Positions 1 through 9,423 are shown, counted from the first letter of the stretch. The stretch: DNA of 64,000 nt from Bacteroidales bacterium (GCA_028687995.1 JAQTZA010000011.1:1-64000); one strand, 5' to 3'. The notes: generated by a model from the sequence alone, not told the origin. A program made the numbers and translations.

Positions 1-47
1 GCTACATTTATTACTATAACAACAGTAGAATCAAAGCTAAACTAAAA

Positions 48-98
48 GGACTAAGCCCGGTATCATACCGAACTCAGTCCAATTAATCTCTTTTTTTT
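48..98 (+). terminator. Two-part hairpin with T-tract
   Basis: GGACTAAG (48-55) pairs with CTCAGTCC (73-80, one wobble), and inside it CGGTAT (58-63) pairs perfectly with ATACCG (65-70). Eight T residues follow at 91-98 on the plus strand. It would suit the end of a plus-strand gene lying left of the window. On the minus strand it is followed by only four T, so it is a weaker candidate for the end of the aspartokinase gene. Nothing else was recognised in 1-179. Confidence 0.5.
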
Positions 99-179
99 AA
101 TCCGTCCAACTTTTTGGGGGCAGATCAAAATGATTGTCGGCTTTTTAATTTATGACAAAATTGTTTGTAAAATTTGGGA

Positions 180-1448
180 TCACTCCATCCGCATCAAAAA
201 CCGTGCGATACGTCGGGTTCGTTGCGACAGCATAATGGAGCGCCCAGATGTGGTTTCGCTCACAATAGCATCGTTGGTGCCTCGAATGGTCAGCAGTTCG
301 AGACTTTCGTTGTAGCTCACTTTGAAATCGTTGCCCAGTTCATCAATCGCCGCATTGAGGTAGCGGGTATTATCGACACAAACCGAAATACTGACGGCTG
401 AACTTTGAATCAACGAGATTTTGAGGCGATGCTTGTGGAAAACGACAAACGCTTTGGAGAGACTCTCTTCGAGCACAAACGAGAAATCGCGCGGACGAAC
501 CGTGACCAGCACCAGATTCTTGCGTAAAATCAGCACCGGCACATCAATCGGCTTAGCCACAATTCCTTTGATGACCGAACCGGCTTCTGTAGGCGCAGAG
601 AATGGTCGCACATAGAGCGGAATCTGTTTGTTTTCAAGCGGTTTGATGGTTTTGGGGTGGATAATTTGTGCACCACTGTATGCCAACTCCACCGCATCGA
701 AATAGGTTAGTTCGGGTATGTGAACTGTGTTTTGGAAAATTCGCGGGTCAGCATTCAGAATACCAGGCACATCTTTCCAAATGGTCACACTTTCGGCATC
801 GAGTAAATTACCTACCACAGCGGCGGTATAGTCAGAACCTTCGCGCCCAAGTGTTGTGGGGTCGCCTTTGGAGTTGGAGCCGATAAAACCTTGCCCAACG
901 TATATTCTATGCTCTTTGAAATTAGCAGCCGCCTTCATTCTGATGGCAGATTCGTCCATTCGGATATTGGCTTCGCGGAAATTGCTGTCGGTCATCAACA
1001 GTTGACGCATATCCAACCAGCCATTGTGCACGCCGCTATCTTCGAGAAATGCAGAAACAATAGTAGTGGAAATCACCTCGCCATAAGAGACTAAGTGGTC
1101 GTAGCATCGGTCGTAGTCATCGCCAACCTCTTCTGCCACATACTTTTTCATGGTATCGAACAAAGGCTCAATCGCCTGAATTCCTTTCGTTGGTTGACTA
1201 AAAAGCTCTCGAATAATTTCTGTATGATAGGCTTCTATTTCGGCTAATTTAGTTAGTGAAAGTGTTTTTTCAGCCTTCATAAAATGCTCTAAAACCTCTT
1301 CCAGCGCATTGGTTGTTTTCCCCATTGCTGAGACGACTACGAAGAGGTTTCCCTCAACGCCTGATACAATTTTCAAAATATTTCGGATGCCATCAGCCGA
1401 TTTCACCGATGCACCACCAAATTTATAAACCTTCATACTATTCTTCAT
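180..1448 (-). CDS. Aspartokinase (monofunctional)
   Basis: Catalyses ATP-dependent phosphorylation of aspartate, the first step towards lysine, threonine and methionine. The amino-acid kinase fold starts with KFGGAS at residues 9-14 (the usual Thr of KFGGTS is Ala here), followed by GREGSDYTAAV near residue 206 and a C-terminal regulatory ACT region from about residue 300. At 422 residues it fits the monofunctional form; no homoserine dehydrogenase domain follows. Two in-frame ATGs are possible, at 1448 and 1436; the second begins MKVYKFGG and leaves a longer leader after the -7 element at 1464-1471. It stands alone, so its effector specificity cannot be told. Confidence 0.93.
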   Translation of the reverse strand: MKNSMKVYKFGGASVKSADGIRNILKIVSGVEGNLFVVVSAMGKTTNALEEVLEHFMKAEKTLSLTKLAEIEAYHTEIIRELFSQPTKGIQAIEPLFDTMKKYVAEEVGDDYDRCYDHLVSYGEVISTTIVSAFLEDSGVHNGWLDMRQLLMTDSNFREANIRMDESAIRMKAAANFKEHRIYVGQGFIGSNSKGDPTTLGREGSDYTAAVVGNLLDAESVTIWKDVPGILNADPRIFQNTVHIPELTYFDAVELAYSGAQIIHPKTIKPLENKQIPLYVRPFSAPTEAGSVIKGIVAKPIDVPVLILRKNLVLVTVRPRDFSFVLEESLSKAFVVFHKHRLKISLIQSSAVSISVCVDNTRYLNAAIDELGNDFKVSYNESLELLTIRGTNDAIVSETTSGRSIMLSQRTRRIARFLMRME

Positions 1449-1463
1449 GTAAATTCAACAAAA

Positions 1464-1471
1464 CAAAGTTA
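1464..1471 (-). promoter_or_regulatory. -7 element TAACTTTG upstream of aspartokinase
   Basis: TAACTTTG on the minus strand matches the Bacteroidetes -7 consensus TAnnTTTG. It lies 15 bases before the first possible ATG of the aspartokinase gene. No convincing -33 element was picked out. Confidence 0.5.
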
Positions 1472-1512
1472 TAATTTTACTTCGAATTATTTTGAGATAA
1501 AATCCCTTAAGC

Positions 1513-1540
1513 ACAAAAAAAAGCCATCTAACGACGGCTT
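1513..1540 (-). terminator. Rho-independent terminator of trhO
   Basis: Read on the minus strand, AAGCCGTC and GATGGCTT form an 8-bp stem (one wobble) round a GTTA loop and run straight into eight T residues. It lies 24 bases past the trhO stop, between trhO and aspartokinase, so the two genes are probably transcribed separately. Confidence 0.8.
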
Positions 1541-1563
1541 TCTTGAAATTATTTCACAACTCA

Positions 1564-2601
1564 TTATTCACACCCACCATTTAACTTCGGACGGAGGCGA
1601 CTTTTGAAAATCTGACTGCCTGCATATTTTTCACGCAGTTTATCGCGGAAAACATGTCGTTCTACTTCGGGAAGCGACAAAACCTCTTTACACTCGTCGG
1701 AGCAACATTTATTGTATTTCACAGCACACGCCTCGCATTGGATAAAGAGCAAGTGACAATCGTCGTTTGCACAGTTGATATGTGTGTCGCAAGGCGCGCC
1801 ACATTGGTGGCATTTTGCCAACACATCGTCGGTCACGGCCTCTCCCATTCGCTCGTCGAACACAAAGTTTTTTCCGATAAAATTGGAAGAAATTCCCTGT
1901 TTTTTAATCTCTTCGGCATAGGCAATGATTCCGCCGTGAAGCTGATTCACATCTTCGAAACCGTAGTGACGCATATAGGCACTCGCCTTTTCGCAACGCA
2001 CGCCGCCAGTGCAGTAGAGCAAAATCTTCTGATCTTTTTTGTCTTTCAACTCTTCTACCACCATCGATACCTCTTCGCGAAACGTATCTACATCGGGACA
2101 CCAGGCATTCTTAAAACGACCAATTTCGCTCTCGTAATGATTGCGCATATCGACCACGATAGTGTTTTCATCCTCCACAAGTTTATGAAATTCCAACGGA
2201 GAAAGGTGAGTTCCCACATTTGTTACATCAAACTCATCATCAGGCAAACCATCGGCCACAATCTTCTTGCGTACTTTGATTATCAGTTTCAGAAAAGAGG
2301 TTTTATTCTCTTCAATCGCCCATTTGATCGGCATATTTTTAAGTTCTGGCGTATCGTTGAGCAACGACAAAAAAGCATCGAGATTATGCTCTGGCACATT
2401 CATTTGCGCATTGATTCCTTCACGCGCCACATATATTCGCCCATTACAACCCAGGTCAGACAATTTACGATACATATTATCCCGAAATTCTTGAGGATTG
2501 TTTAGAATTACATAGCGATAGAACGAAAGCGTTCTTCGATTAAACGTCTCTGATTCAAGAATTTTCAGTAAATCCTCCTTGCCGTACTTGTTGTGTAACA
2601 T
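1564..2601 (-). CDS. trhO: tRNA uridine(34) hydroxylase TrhO (rhodanese family)
   Basis: Members of this family (formerly YceA) hydroxylate the wobble uridine of tRNA using O2, the first step to 5-methoxyuridine-type modifications. The N-terminal part has the typical GINAQM motif. A rhodanese domain in the middle carries the Cys loop CTGGVRC. The C-terminal end has a cluster of cysteines (CHQCGAPC, then CEAC and CCSDEC) likely to bind zinc. The start at 2601 (MLHNKYGK) is preferred; an upstream start at 2634 adds 11 residues of unlikely sequence. About 345 residues, normal for the Bacteroidetes form. A long open frame on the other strand is an antisense shadow. Confidence 0.92.
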   Translation of the reverse strand: MLHNKYGKEDLLKILESETFNRRTLSFYRYVILNNPQEFRDNMYRKLSDLGCNGRIYVAREGINAQMNVPEHNLDAFLSLLNDTPELKNMPIKWAIEENKTSFLKLIIKVRKKIVADGLPDDEFDVTNVGTHLSPLEFHKLVEDENTIVVDMRNHYESEIGRFKNAWCPDVDTFREEVSMVVEELKDKKDQKILLYCTGGVRCEKASAYMRHYGFEDVNQLHGGIIAYAEEIKKQGISSNFIGKNFVFDERMGEAVTDDVLAKCHQCGAPCDTHINCANDDCHLLFIQCEACAVKYNKCCSDECKEVLSLPEVERHVFRDKLREKYAGSQIFKSRLRPKLNGGCE

Positions 2602-2749
2602 TGTTAATATTTTTGCTTTGAATCTTATAAACAAATAAATGGATGAAATGTTTTTTCCAAAAGACTACAGAGCAAAGAATCAAAAATAAAGACTACTGGT
2701 TTAAATTAGAAAACACGATTTATATTGTTTTTAAGAAAAAATATCGATA

Positions 2750-3316
2750 CTATCTTTTCACTGAAAATTCGAATTCAGAGGCGGGTAAGAAATTATTCTT
2801 TTTCCAATAATATATTCTCTTTTTTGCTTTCACAATCATAGAATCTGGAGTAAATGTAAAATCTCCAATATTCATTTTCAGAGGTGCGGTAAGCGAATAG
2901 TATGCCTTCTTGAGCGGAGCTCCCCACGATTTAGTTGAAGATATTATATAACTATTTCTTTTTAAGGTATTTTGTATGTATGAAATATTTACATCAAGAG
3001 AATCTTTTGGCAGTACAACAATATAAAATACGATTGCATTTTTCAATTTCTGAAAGGGAAGATTACACTGTTTATTTAAATCGTAAACTACAATAGAGTC
3101 CACCTTGGCATTATTATCATAAAAAGGGAAGATAATTTGCTGCCGTACCATTTTTGTAGATGAGTTCTTAAATGAGTATATGCCGTTTGTTGTAAAATAG
3201 TTTTTATCTATCGTGAAATCGATATGCTCTTCATAAAAAGATAATCCATTTTGGGCGAATACATTGGTATACCCGCCCAAAACAATAATTAATATAACAA
3301 AAAAGGGTTTTCTCAT
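2750..3316 (-). CDS. Secreted protein of unknown function
   Basis: 188 residues starting with a clear signal peptide (MRKPFFVILIIVLGGYTNVFAQ, cleavage expected after FA-Q or nearby). The rest is rich in beta-prone stretches and aromatic residues and I do not recognise the family. The start ATG overlaps the stop of the preceding gene by four bases, so it is translationally coupled to the T9SS-sorted protein upstream and the pair are probably one unit. No C-terminal sorting domain is present, so it should remain periplasmic or in the outer envelope. Confidence 0.75.
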   Translation of the reverse strand: MRKPFFVILIIVLGGYTNVFAQNGLSFYEEHIDFTIDKNYFTTNGIYSFKNSSTKMVRQQIIFPFYDNNAKVDSIVVYDLNKQCNLPFQKLKNAIVFYIVVLPKDSLDVNISYIQNTLKRNSYIISSTKSWGAPLKKAYYSLTAPLKMNIGDFTFTPDSMIVKAKKRIYYWKKNNFLPASEFEFSVKR

Positions 3317-4443
3317 CTCTCAATTATATTTATCTTGGATGTGCCATAAACCCGACCATTCATCTTCAAGTTCACGAGATAAATTCCCTTCATCAATTCT
3401 TTTGGTAATTGTACAACACCATTAGCTTCAAATATTTCTACATCAAATACGGTCTGTCCATTGAGAGAACAAACCTCAAGACTACAATTTGAAGAAACAA
3501 CCGGCAACGAAACATTGTATCGTAATACTCTGTTTTTGATTGGATTAGGATAGACTGAAAGCGCAAAACTTCTTTTATCAAGCTGATGGTTCTCAATACC
3601 ACTTTTTAGTGAATCAGTTAAATGAATATCTCTGTAGATTACAGAATCAGGTCGTAGCTTATATTCAATTGGTTCAATTTTAACCGTGTAACCATCTGAA
3701 GTAATGAAAAACTTGGAAGGTCTTCCTGGTGAAGGAGCATAATTATATTCCCAATTATGTTTTTCTGGTTGACAAATGAAAAACTCTAATTTATTGCTTC
3801 TCGAATAAAGAGGAATGGAATATGAACCATCAGATTTAACATTCAAATAAGTGTAGGTTTCATCAGTAAGGAAATACAAATTTGTATCTTTAACCAACAC
3901 ATTGTTTTTATCATAAATAAAACCTTTCATTACACCGCACATACCTAATGTATCATTTTCCACACCAAGAGTTGGAGAATTATCTAAAGTGGTTTTAACA
4001 TTCCAATATCCATCATCACCAAAATTAGCGATAGATTGTCCCTTTTGAGGAGCAAAGGTATTATCAGTCAATAAATTACCATAATTAACTGCTTGGTAAT
4101 CATTATACATATAATAATCTTTTCCAAATGAATTCACCCATATTGAATCAGATTCTGAATTTATGGAAAGATCAGAGACTAAACTATCTTTTCTGACAAC
4201 AATATAATTGCTTTTCGAAAAATCAGGAGATTTTTTCAAACGTGATATTCCAGAATTTGTTTTAATATAAACAGAGTCTATCTGTATATACTTATTACCA
4301 TTCGTAAGCCTTAATTCTAGCACCCAATGACCCAAACTATCAAACGCCAATTCAGAAAAAACAACCTCAGGAGAAGGCAAAGGGTTCCCTTTGACCAACA
4401 ACACACACAAAAGCATAAAGAACAGATGTAAAAGTCTTTTCAT
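3313..4443 (-). CDS. Secreted protein with type IX sorting domain
   Basis: 376 residues with an N-terminal signal peptide (MKRLLHLFFMLLCVLLVKG) and a C-terminal Por/type IX secretion sorting domain of type A: it opens with SVYPNP near residue 295 and ends with the usual GIYLVNLKMNG and a short final strand. The first part, LELRLTNGNKYIQIDSVYIK, suggests a beta-sandwich such as a lamin-tail-like domain, but this is weak. Known family behaviour predicts export across the inner membrane by Sec and then release or attachment at the surface by T9SS. It is followed by the coupled gene at 2750-3316. Function unknown. Confidence 0.8.
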   Translation of the reverse strand: MKRLLHLFFMLLCVLLVKGNPLPSPEVVFSELAFDSLGHWVLELRLTNGNKYIQIDSVYIKTNSGISRLKKSPDFSKSNYIVVRKDSLVSDLSINSESDSIWVNSFGKDYYMYNDYQAVNYGNLLTDNTFAPQKGQSIANFGDDGYWNVKTTLDNSPTLGVENDTLGMCGVMKGFIYDKNNVLVKDTNLYFLTDETYTYLNVKSDGSYSIPLYSRSNKLEFFICQPEKHNWEYNYAPSPGRPSKFFITSDGYTVKIEPIEYKLRPDSVIYRDIHLTDSLKSGIENHQLDKRSFALSVYPNPIKNRVLRYNVSLPVVSSNCSLEVCSLNGQTVFDVEIFEANGVVQLPKELMKGIYLVNLKMNGRVYGTSKINIIER

Positions 4444-4601
4444 AAGAGTAGATTTTAAGGTTTACAATGAGATTATCTAATTTATGTTGTAAAACTAACT
4501 ATTATTTTACTTCCCTACAAATATTTTATAATAAATTTAATTTCAAATATATCTACTCGTAATTTTCAGAAATAAACAGCCATTAATTCGATGATTTTAA
4601 C

Positions 4602-4610
4602 TATTTTTGC
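4602..4610 (+). promoter_or_regulatory. -7 element TATTTTTGC
   Basis: TATTTTTGC matches the Bacteroidetes -7 consensus and lies 22 bases before the ATG at 4633, in the divergent gap between minus- and plus-strand genes. Confidence 0.6.
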
Positions 4611-4632
4611 ACTTTCTTCGAAGTGACCCAAT

Positions 4633-6231
4633 ATGGATAAAAAAGAGATATTGAAATGGAGTGCTGCTACAATCCTAATTTTGTCGGTTTGCGTAGCTGC
4701 TTTTATTGTATATGAGCGGTTTGCTGACGAAAATTCGGCTGCCACTACCGATTTGATGCAGATTATTCCCGATCATTGCGATGCATTCTTGAGCGTTGAC
4801 AAATTTGAACAACTGGACTCTGTGGAACAGAACAGCATGGTGCAATCGTATTTGAAACGAAAAGCAAGTCCATCGTTGCTGAAAACGCTCAGTAAATTGC
4901 GTCCGATGCTATCAAAAGCAAAATGGAGTGATGTCAATTCTCATCTACACGAAATGATTATTTCTTTCCACTCGTGGGAAAAGACTCAAGCGGAGTTGCT
5001 TCTTTTCAAAATGGCAGCCGGCGATAAAGAAGAGGTTGAAAAGATTCTAAACGCATACTTTCAATCGTCGTTTACGCCATTGACTGAAAAAAATGCAGGC
5101 ATCACAGTTACTCACTATTACGTTTCAACAGGTATTAAATTCCACTGTTTTTTCTACAAAGGAATTTTTGCTGGTAGTTTCAACAATCGGTTGATCGATG
5201 AAGCCATCGTGCGGATGAAGCAGAAAAAAGGAGAAAACAGCGATCGGGATTTCATGGACATTGCTGCCGAAAGTCAAAAATCTTCCTCATTGAAGTTTTT
5301 CATTCGATTGAATGGAATTCCACTTCATTATGGAAATAACAGCGAACAGACCGACACCCTCAATTTGGCTGAATGGGTAGCCCCTGAACTCACTTTCGAG
5401 AAAGATAAACTAACATTAAGTTGCTACACTTCTCCTCAGTTTGAAAGTAAAAACTGGCTCAGTTTTCTGATTGGTCAAACTCCCGGTCGCCCTCTCAATC
5501 CGGCGGTGATTGCCAAAGATTGTCCGTTCTGCATCCACTACGGACTAAGTGATCGCGAGCGTTTCAATTTGAATCAACAGGCAGTTTTTGGAGTGCCGGA
5601 AGTAGATTCAACCCTATATCGTGCAGATTTTCTGAGCATCGATTCACTCTTCAATCAACATTTCGATAGCGAAATCAACATTGCCTATTATCCTGTAAAT
5701 GTACCGGAGAAACAGTATCAGAAAATAATCGTTATCCGACTGAAAAACGAGGAGGAATTGAATCAGAAGCTTGGCAAACTTTACGACCTAACGGGTGCGC
5801 TCAACGAAAAAAATGCTCCCGACAGACTTGGCAATTATGCTTTCCCTGATGCTTTTATCTCATCCGTTTTCGGTAAACTTTTCTCACTGAACGAGCAAAC
5901 CATTTATTGCAATGTGAATGAGAATTACCTCATTGTGGCGGCTCGTCCCGAAGTGGTAAATTCATACATCAAGGTGCTAAAAGCCGGACAAAATATCAGC
6001 AGCAAGATTTGGTATCATGAAGTCTCGGGTGACATTGATTCGAAAAGCAATCTTTACTTTATTGGCGGAGGCTCAACGTTTATCGAAGATCGCTACATCC
6101 TTCCATTTGGCATGCCGCATTTCTTGACTGAAAATCAATTTCTATTCAAAAACAACATATTTTGCTTTCAATTTAATGCTGAAGAGAGTTTTATCTATAC
6201 AAATGGAATCATAAAACACCTTAATCCCTAA
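4633..6231 (+). CDS. Membrane-anchored protein of unknown function (DUF3352-like)
   Basis: 532 residues. One hydrophobic segment at about 10-27 anchors the protein, with the large remainder outside the cytoplasm. The layout (anchor, then a long domain beginning with a LMQIIPDHCDAFLSV stretch, repeated alpha/beta blocks) resembles DUF3352 proteins of Bacteroidetes, but I cannot confirm this by eye. It has its own promoter and is followed by purU, which also has its own promoter element, so no operon partner suggests a role. Confidence 0.7.
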   Translation: MDKKEILKWSAATILILSVCVAAFIVYERFADENSAATTDLMQIIPDHCDAFLSVDKFEQLDSVEQNSMVQSYLKRKASPSLLKTLSKLRPMLSKAKWSDVNSHLHEMIISFHSWEKTQAELLLFKMAAGDKEEVEKILNAYFQSSFTPLTEKNAGITVTHYYVSTGIKFHCFFYKGIFAGSFNNRLIDEAIVRMKQKKGENSDRDFMDIAAESQKSSSLKFFIRLNGIPLHYGNNSEQTDTLNLAEWVAPELTFEKDKLTLSCYTSPQFESKNWLSFLIGQTPGRPLNPAVIAKDCPFCIHYGLSDRERFNLNQQAVFGVPEVDSTLYRADFLSIDSLFNQHFDSEINIAYYPVNVPEKQYQKIIVIRLKNEEELNQKLGKLYDLTGALNEKNAPDRLGNYAFPDAFISSVFGKLFSLNEQTIYCNVNENYLIVAARPEVVNSYIKVLKAGQNISSKIWYHEVSGDIDSKSNLYFIGGGSTFIEDRYILPFGMPHFLTENQFLFKNNIFCFQFNAEESFIYTNGIIKHLNP

Positions 6232-6261
6232 CACTAACATTCTGTTTTGGTGCAAAAAAAC

Positions 6262-6270
6262 TATCTTTGC
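6262..6270 (+). promoter_or_regulatory. -7 element TATCTTTGC of purU
   Basis: TATCTTTGC fits the TAnnTTTG consensus and lies 20 bases before the purU ATG at 6290. Confidence 0.6.
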
Positions 6271-6289
6271 GCGTAAATAACAACTGTAG

Positions 6290-7168
6290 ATGACAACAAC
6301 TATTGACAAAACAAATCCGACGGCTATATTGCTGATGCACTGCCCCGACAAACCGGGACTGATTGCATTAGTGACTGATTTCATTAACACCAATGGTGGC
6401 AACATCGTCTATCTCGATCAGCACGTCGATCGCATCGAAGGGGTTTTCTTCATGCGTGTGGAGTGGGAATTAGAGCATTTCGTGATTCATCGGGATAAAA
6501 TCGAAGAGTATTTCTCGACACTTTATGCAAAAAAATATGAGATCACTTATCGTCTCTATTTCAGCGATTATGCTCCTAAAATGGCCATTTTTGTCTCCAA
6601 AATGTCGCACTGCATCTACGATTTATTGGCGCGCTTCATCGCTGGAGAGTGGAATGTTCATATTCCGGTAATTATTAGTAATCACCCCGACCTGGAGAGT
6701 GTGGCCAAACGTTTTGGTATCGAGTTTCATTGTATCCCGATTACCAAAGAGAACAAAGCTGAGCAAGAGGCCATTGAGCATGAATTGCTTCAAAAGCATA
6801 AAATTGATTTCATCGTTTTGGCCCGATATATGCAGGTGGTTTCCGAAGATTTTATCAATAAATATCCGAATAAAATCATCAATATTCACCATTCGTTTTT
6901 GCCTGCTTTTGTGGGTGCAAAGCCTTACCATGCGGCTTTTGAGCGTGGTGTGAAATTGATTGGCGCCACTAGTCACTACGTCACAACTGATTTAGATGCG
7001 GGTCCGATTATAGAACAAGACATCACCCGCATTTCGCACAAAGACACCGTAGAAACATTGGTGCACAAAGGTCGTGATTTGGAGAAAATCGTATTGTCGC
7101 GCGCTGTCGAAAAACACATCGACCGCAAGGTGCTAACGTATAAAAACAAAACGGTGTTGTTTAATTAA
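6290..7168 (+). CDS. purU: Formyltetrahydrofolate deformylase PurU
   Basis: Hydrolyses 10-formyltetrahydrofolate to formate and tetrahydrofolate, balancing one-carbon pools. An ACT domain takes up residues 1-85 (LMHCPDKPGLIALVTDFI), followed by the formyltransferase fold. The catalytic region shows NIHHSFLPAF near residue 198 and the later TSHYVTTDLDAGPIIEQD block with the catalytic Asp. 292 residues, the normal length. The ATG at 6290 follows the promoter element closely and begins just before the ACT domain. Confidence 0.95.
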   Translation: MTTTIDKTNPTAILLMHCPDKPGLIALVTDFINTNGGNIVYLDQHVDRIEGVFFMRVEWELEHFVIHRDKIEEYFSTLYAKKYEITYRLYFSDYAPKMAIFVSKMSHCIYDLLARFIAGEWNVHIPVIISNHPDLESVAKRFGIEFHCIPITKENKAEQEAIEHELLQKHKIDFIVLARYMQVVSEDFINKYPNKIINIHHSFLPAFVGAKPYHAAFERGVKLIGATSHYVTTDLDAGPIIEQDITRISHKDTVETLVHKGRDLEKIVLSRAVEKHIDRKVLTYKNKTVLFN

Positions 7169-7312
7169 GGAGTTGCGACTTGAATTTCACCAACATAATT
7201 ATTTTCAAAAAATACTGACAATTAACAAATTAACGTATACAGTCTATTGTGCTAAGACAATGGTATGAGATAGTATGTTTCTCCTATAAAAACGTTATGA
7301 GCCAATAGTGGA

Positions 7313-7804
7313 ATGAATAAATTATTAATTATATCGATTGTTATATTGCTTATTTCTTGTTCTCAGAAGAAAGTGGAAATTTATACTCCAAATAGCCTTT
7401 CTGACTCTTTAGAGAATGTAATTTCTAGAAGTGAGTTAGATTCACTACTTGACAATTCACCATATTGGAAACTTGTGAATTTCAAAACAACAAATAAAAA
7501 AGAACAAGACGCTTTAGAAATTTTAAAAGAAAAACTTGTTCTTCAAAAAGTTGACATTACGAAATTATTTATATATGAAATTATAGATTATAACGATACT
7601 ATAGTTATTTTTTATTTAGAACATATTGATGGTCTTATTTACTATCATAATCTGAATAAAAAAAACAAAGAATTAGCAAAACATCCAGACAAAAATGGTG
7701 ATTTCGGAACTACACCACCAGCAACAGGAAATGTGACTCAGACTGAAGGATATTATAATGTTGATATAAAAAATGAAACATTAAACATAAATTTCACTCA
7801 ATAA
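7313..7804 (+). CDS. Small lipoprotein of unknown function
   Basis: 163 residues with a lipoprotein signal: hydrophobic IISIVILLIS followed by Cys16, so it should be lipid-anchored. The mature part is rich in Lys, Asn and Ile and ends in a Gly/Pro/Thr stretch (GDFGTTPPATGN). The gene is visibly more AT-rich than purU and hisH on either side, which suggests later arrival. The bases just upstream (GTTATGAGCCAAT at 7294-7306) resemble the cassette-like junctions at 30644, 31972 and 48420. No family recognised. Confidence 0.65.
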   Translation: MNKLLIISIVILLISCSQKKVEIYTPNSLSDSLENVISRSELDSLLDNSPYWKLVNFKTTNKKEQDALEILKEKLVLQKVDITKLFIYEIIDYNDTIVIFYLEHIDGLIYYHNLNKKNKELAKHPDKNGDFGTTPPATGNVTQTEGYYNVDIKNETLNINFTQ

Positions 7805-8009
7805 ATTCGTGAAAAGTTCTATATTTTCAAAAGCAACAAATAGAAAAAAAATAAACTTTCTGAATTTAAAACTAAGTGAATAATTTTTTTTCGTGGTTTA
7901 ACAAATTTCTAGACCCACTTTAGCGAGGGTTTATCGAAGTGTAACCTACGCCTTATTACGAAAGAGATTATAAAATAACAATGACCTCAGTCATAACTCG
8001 TAACATTTA

Positions 8010-8600
8010 ATGAAAATAGCAATAGTAAAATATAATGCCGGAAACATCTACTCGGTCGATCATGCACTGAAACGCTTGGGCGTGAATGCAGTGATTACGG
8101 CTGATAAAGAGGAGCTGATGTCGGCTGATAAGGTGATTTTCCCTGGACAAGGCGAGGCATCCACCACGATGGCGTACCTGAAACAGCATCGGTTGGACGA
8201 GGTGATCAAGAACCTCAAACAGCCGTTGTTTGGCATTTGCATCGGTATGCAGCTCATGTGCCGTCACTCCGAAGAGGGCGACACCGAATGCCTTGGTATT
8301 TTCGACACGGTAGTAAAGAAATTTTTGCCAGAAAAGCACGAAGACAAAATTCCACACATGGGTTGGAACAGCATCTACGACCTCAATCCCGTGTTGTTAC
8401 CCAGATCCATCGAAAACGAATTTGTCTATTTTGTGCATAGCTATTATGTGCCACTGAACGAATTTACTGCAGCAACCACAGACTACGTTCAACCGTTCAG
8501 CGCCGCCATGCAAAAAGATAACTTCTACGCCTGCCAATTTCACCCCGAAAAGAGCGGAAAAGTGGGCGAAGAGATTTTGAAACAGTTTTTAGAAATATAA
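8010..8600 (+). CDS. hisH: Imidazole glycerol phosphate synthase, glutaminase subunit HisH
   Basis: Class I glutamine amidotransferase that supplies ammonia to HisF in histidine synthesis. The nucleophile lies in GICIGMQLM (Cys77), and the other catalytic residues in FHPEKSG (His178, Glu180). 196 residues, normal. It opens a plus-strand group hisH-hisA-hisF that is broken only by a thioredoxin-like gene; the other his genes are not in this window. The gap before it (7805-8009) holds no gene. Confidence 0.95.
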   Translation: MKIAIVKYNAGNIYSVDHALKRLGVNAVITADKEELMSADKVIFPGQGEASTTMAYLKQHRLDEVIKNLKQPLFGICIGMQLMCRHSEEGDTECLGIFDTVVKKFLPEKHEDKIPHMGWNSIYDLNPVLLPRSIENEFVYFVHSYYVPLNEFTAATTDYVQPFSAAMQKDNFYACQFHPEKSGKVGEEILKQFLEI

Positions 8601-8601
8601 A

Positions 8602-8691
8602 ACCTCCCCCAACCCCTGAAACTTGTTCCGCGTGCGGGAAGGAGGGGCTTTAAACTCCCTCCCTTTTGGGGAGGGTTGGGGTGGGGTCTCC
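8602..8691. repeat. Composite GGGAGGG/CCCTCCC hairpin repeat
   Basis: Two hairpin modules in inverted order: CCTCCCCCAACCCC at the left end, GGGAGGGTTGGGGTGGGG at the right end, with smaller palindromes between. The same family occurs at 34809, 37427, 38100 and 40014, always between genes. Here it separates hisH from hisA and could act as an attenuator or mRNA-end structure. An open frame that reads through it into hisA is an artefact. Confidence 0.8.
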
Positions 8692-8703
8692 AATTTACAT
8701 ATA

Positions 8704-9423
8704 ATGATTGAATTAATTCCCGCAATAGACATTATCGATGGTAAATGTGTTCGCCTCACGCAAGGTGATTACGATCAAAAAACCATCTACAACGAAGATC
8801 CATTAGAAGTAGCTAAACAATTTGAAGACAACGGATTGACTCGCCTTCACTTGGTAGATTTAGACGGAGCCAAAGCGCATCACATCGTCAATCACAAAGT
8901 CTTGGAGCGCATTGCCTCCAAAACAAATATGGTAATCGATTTCGGTGGCGGACTGAAAAGCGACAGCGATCTCGAAATTGCCTTCAACTCCGGTGCACAA
9001 ATGGTGACTGGTGGCAGCATCGCCGTGAAGAATCCGGAGATTTTCGCGTCGTGGTTGGAGAAATTCGGCAGCGAACGAATCATCCTTGGAGCAGATGTGA
9101 AAGGCGACAAAATCGCTGTGAGCGGATGGAAAGAGGAGACCGATCTTCGCTTGAACGATTTTCTAAAAAGCTACGTGGACAAAGGCGTTAGCAAAGTGAT
9201 CAGCACCGACATTAGCAAAGATGGAATGCTGCAAGGTCCTGCCACAGAGCTATATCAACAGATGATGATCGATTTCCCGAGTCTCTACATCATCGCAAGC
9301 GGTGGTGTGAGTGGAATGGATGATCTCGAAAAATTGAACGATGTTGGTGTTCACGCCGTGATTTTCGGAAAAGCAATTTACGAAGGTCGCATCAATTTGA
9401 GAGATTTAAAGAGGTTTTTGTAA
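8704..9423 (+). CDS. hisA: Phosphoribosyl-ATP pathway isomerase HisA
   Basis: Converts ProFAR to PRFAR by an Amadori rearrangement in histidine synthesis. The (beta/alpha)8 barrel begins MIELIPAIDIIDG with Asp9 as catalytic base; the matching half-barrel signatures are FGGGLK near residue 82 and IASGGVSG near 198. 239 residues, normal. The ATG at 8704 is chosen because everything upstream in frame is the hairpin repeat. It lies downstream of hisH. Confidence 0.95.
   Translation: MIELIPAIDIIDGKCVRLTQGDYDQKTIYNEDPLEVAKQFEDNGLTRLHLVDLDGAKAHHIVNHKVLERIASKTNMVIDFGGGLKSDSDLEIAFNSGAQMVTGGSIAVKNPEIFASWLEKFGSERIILGADVKGDKIAVSGWKEETDLRLNDFLKSYVDKGVSKVISTDISKDGMLQGPATELYQQMMIDFPSLYIIASGGVSGMDDLEKLNDVGVHAVIFGKAIYEGRINLRDLKRFL

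Noticed and set aside
1654-2505. Long open frame (283 codons) on the plus strand
   Set aside because: It lies exactly opposite trhO, which has clear family motifs; composition is that of an antisense shadow.
8623-8703. 27-residue extension of HisA
   Set aside because: It is translated hairpin repeat; HisA proteins begin at the MIELIPAIDI sequence.
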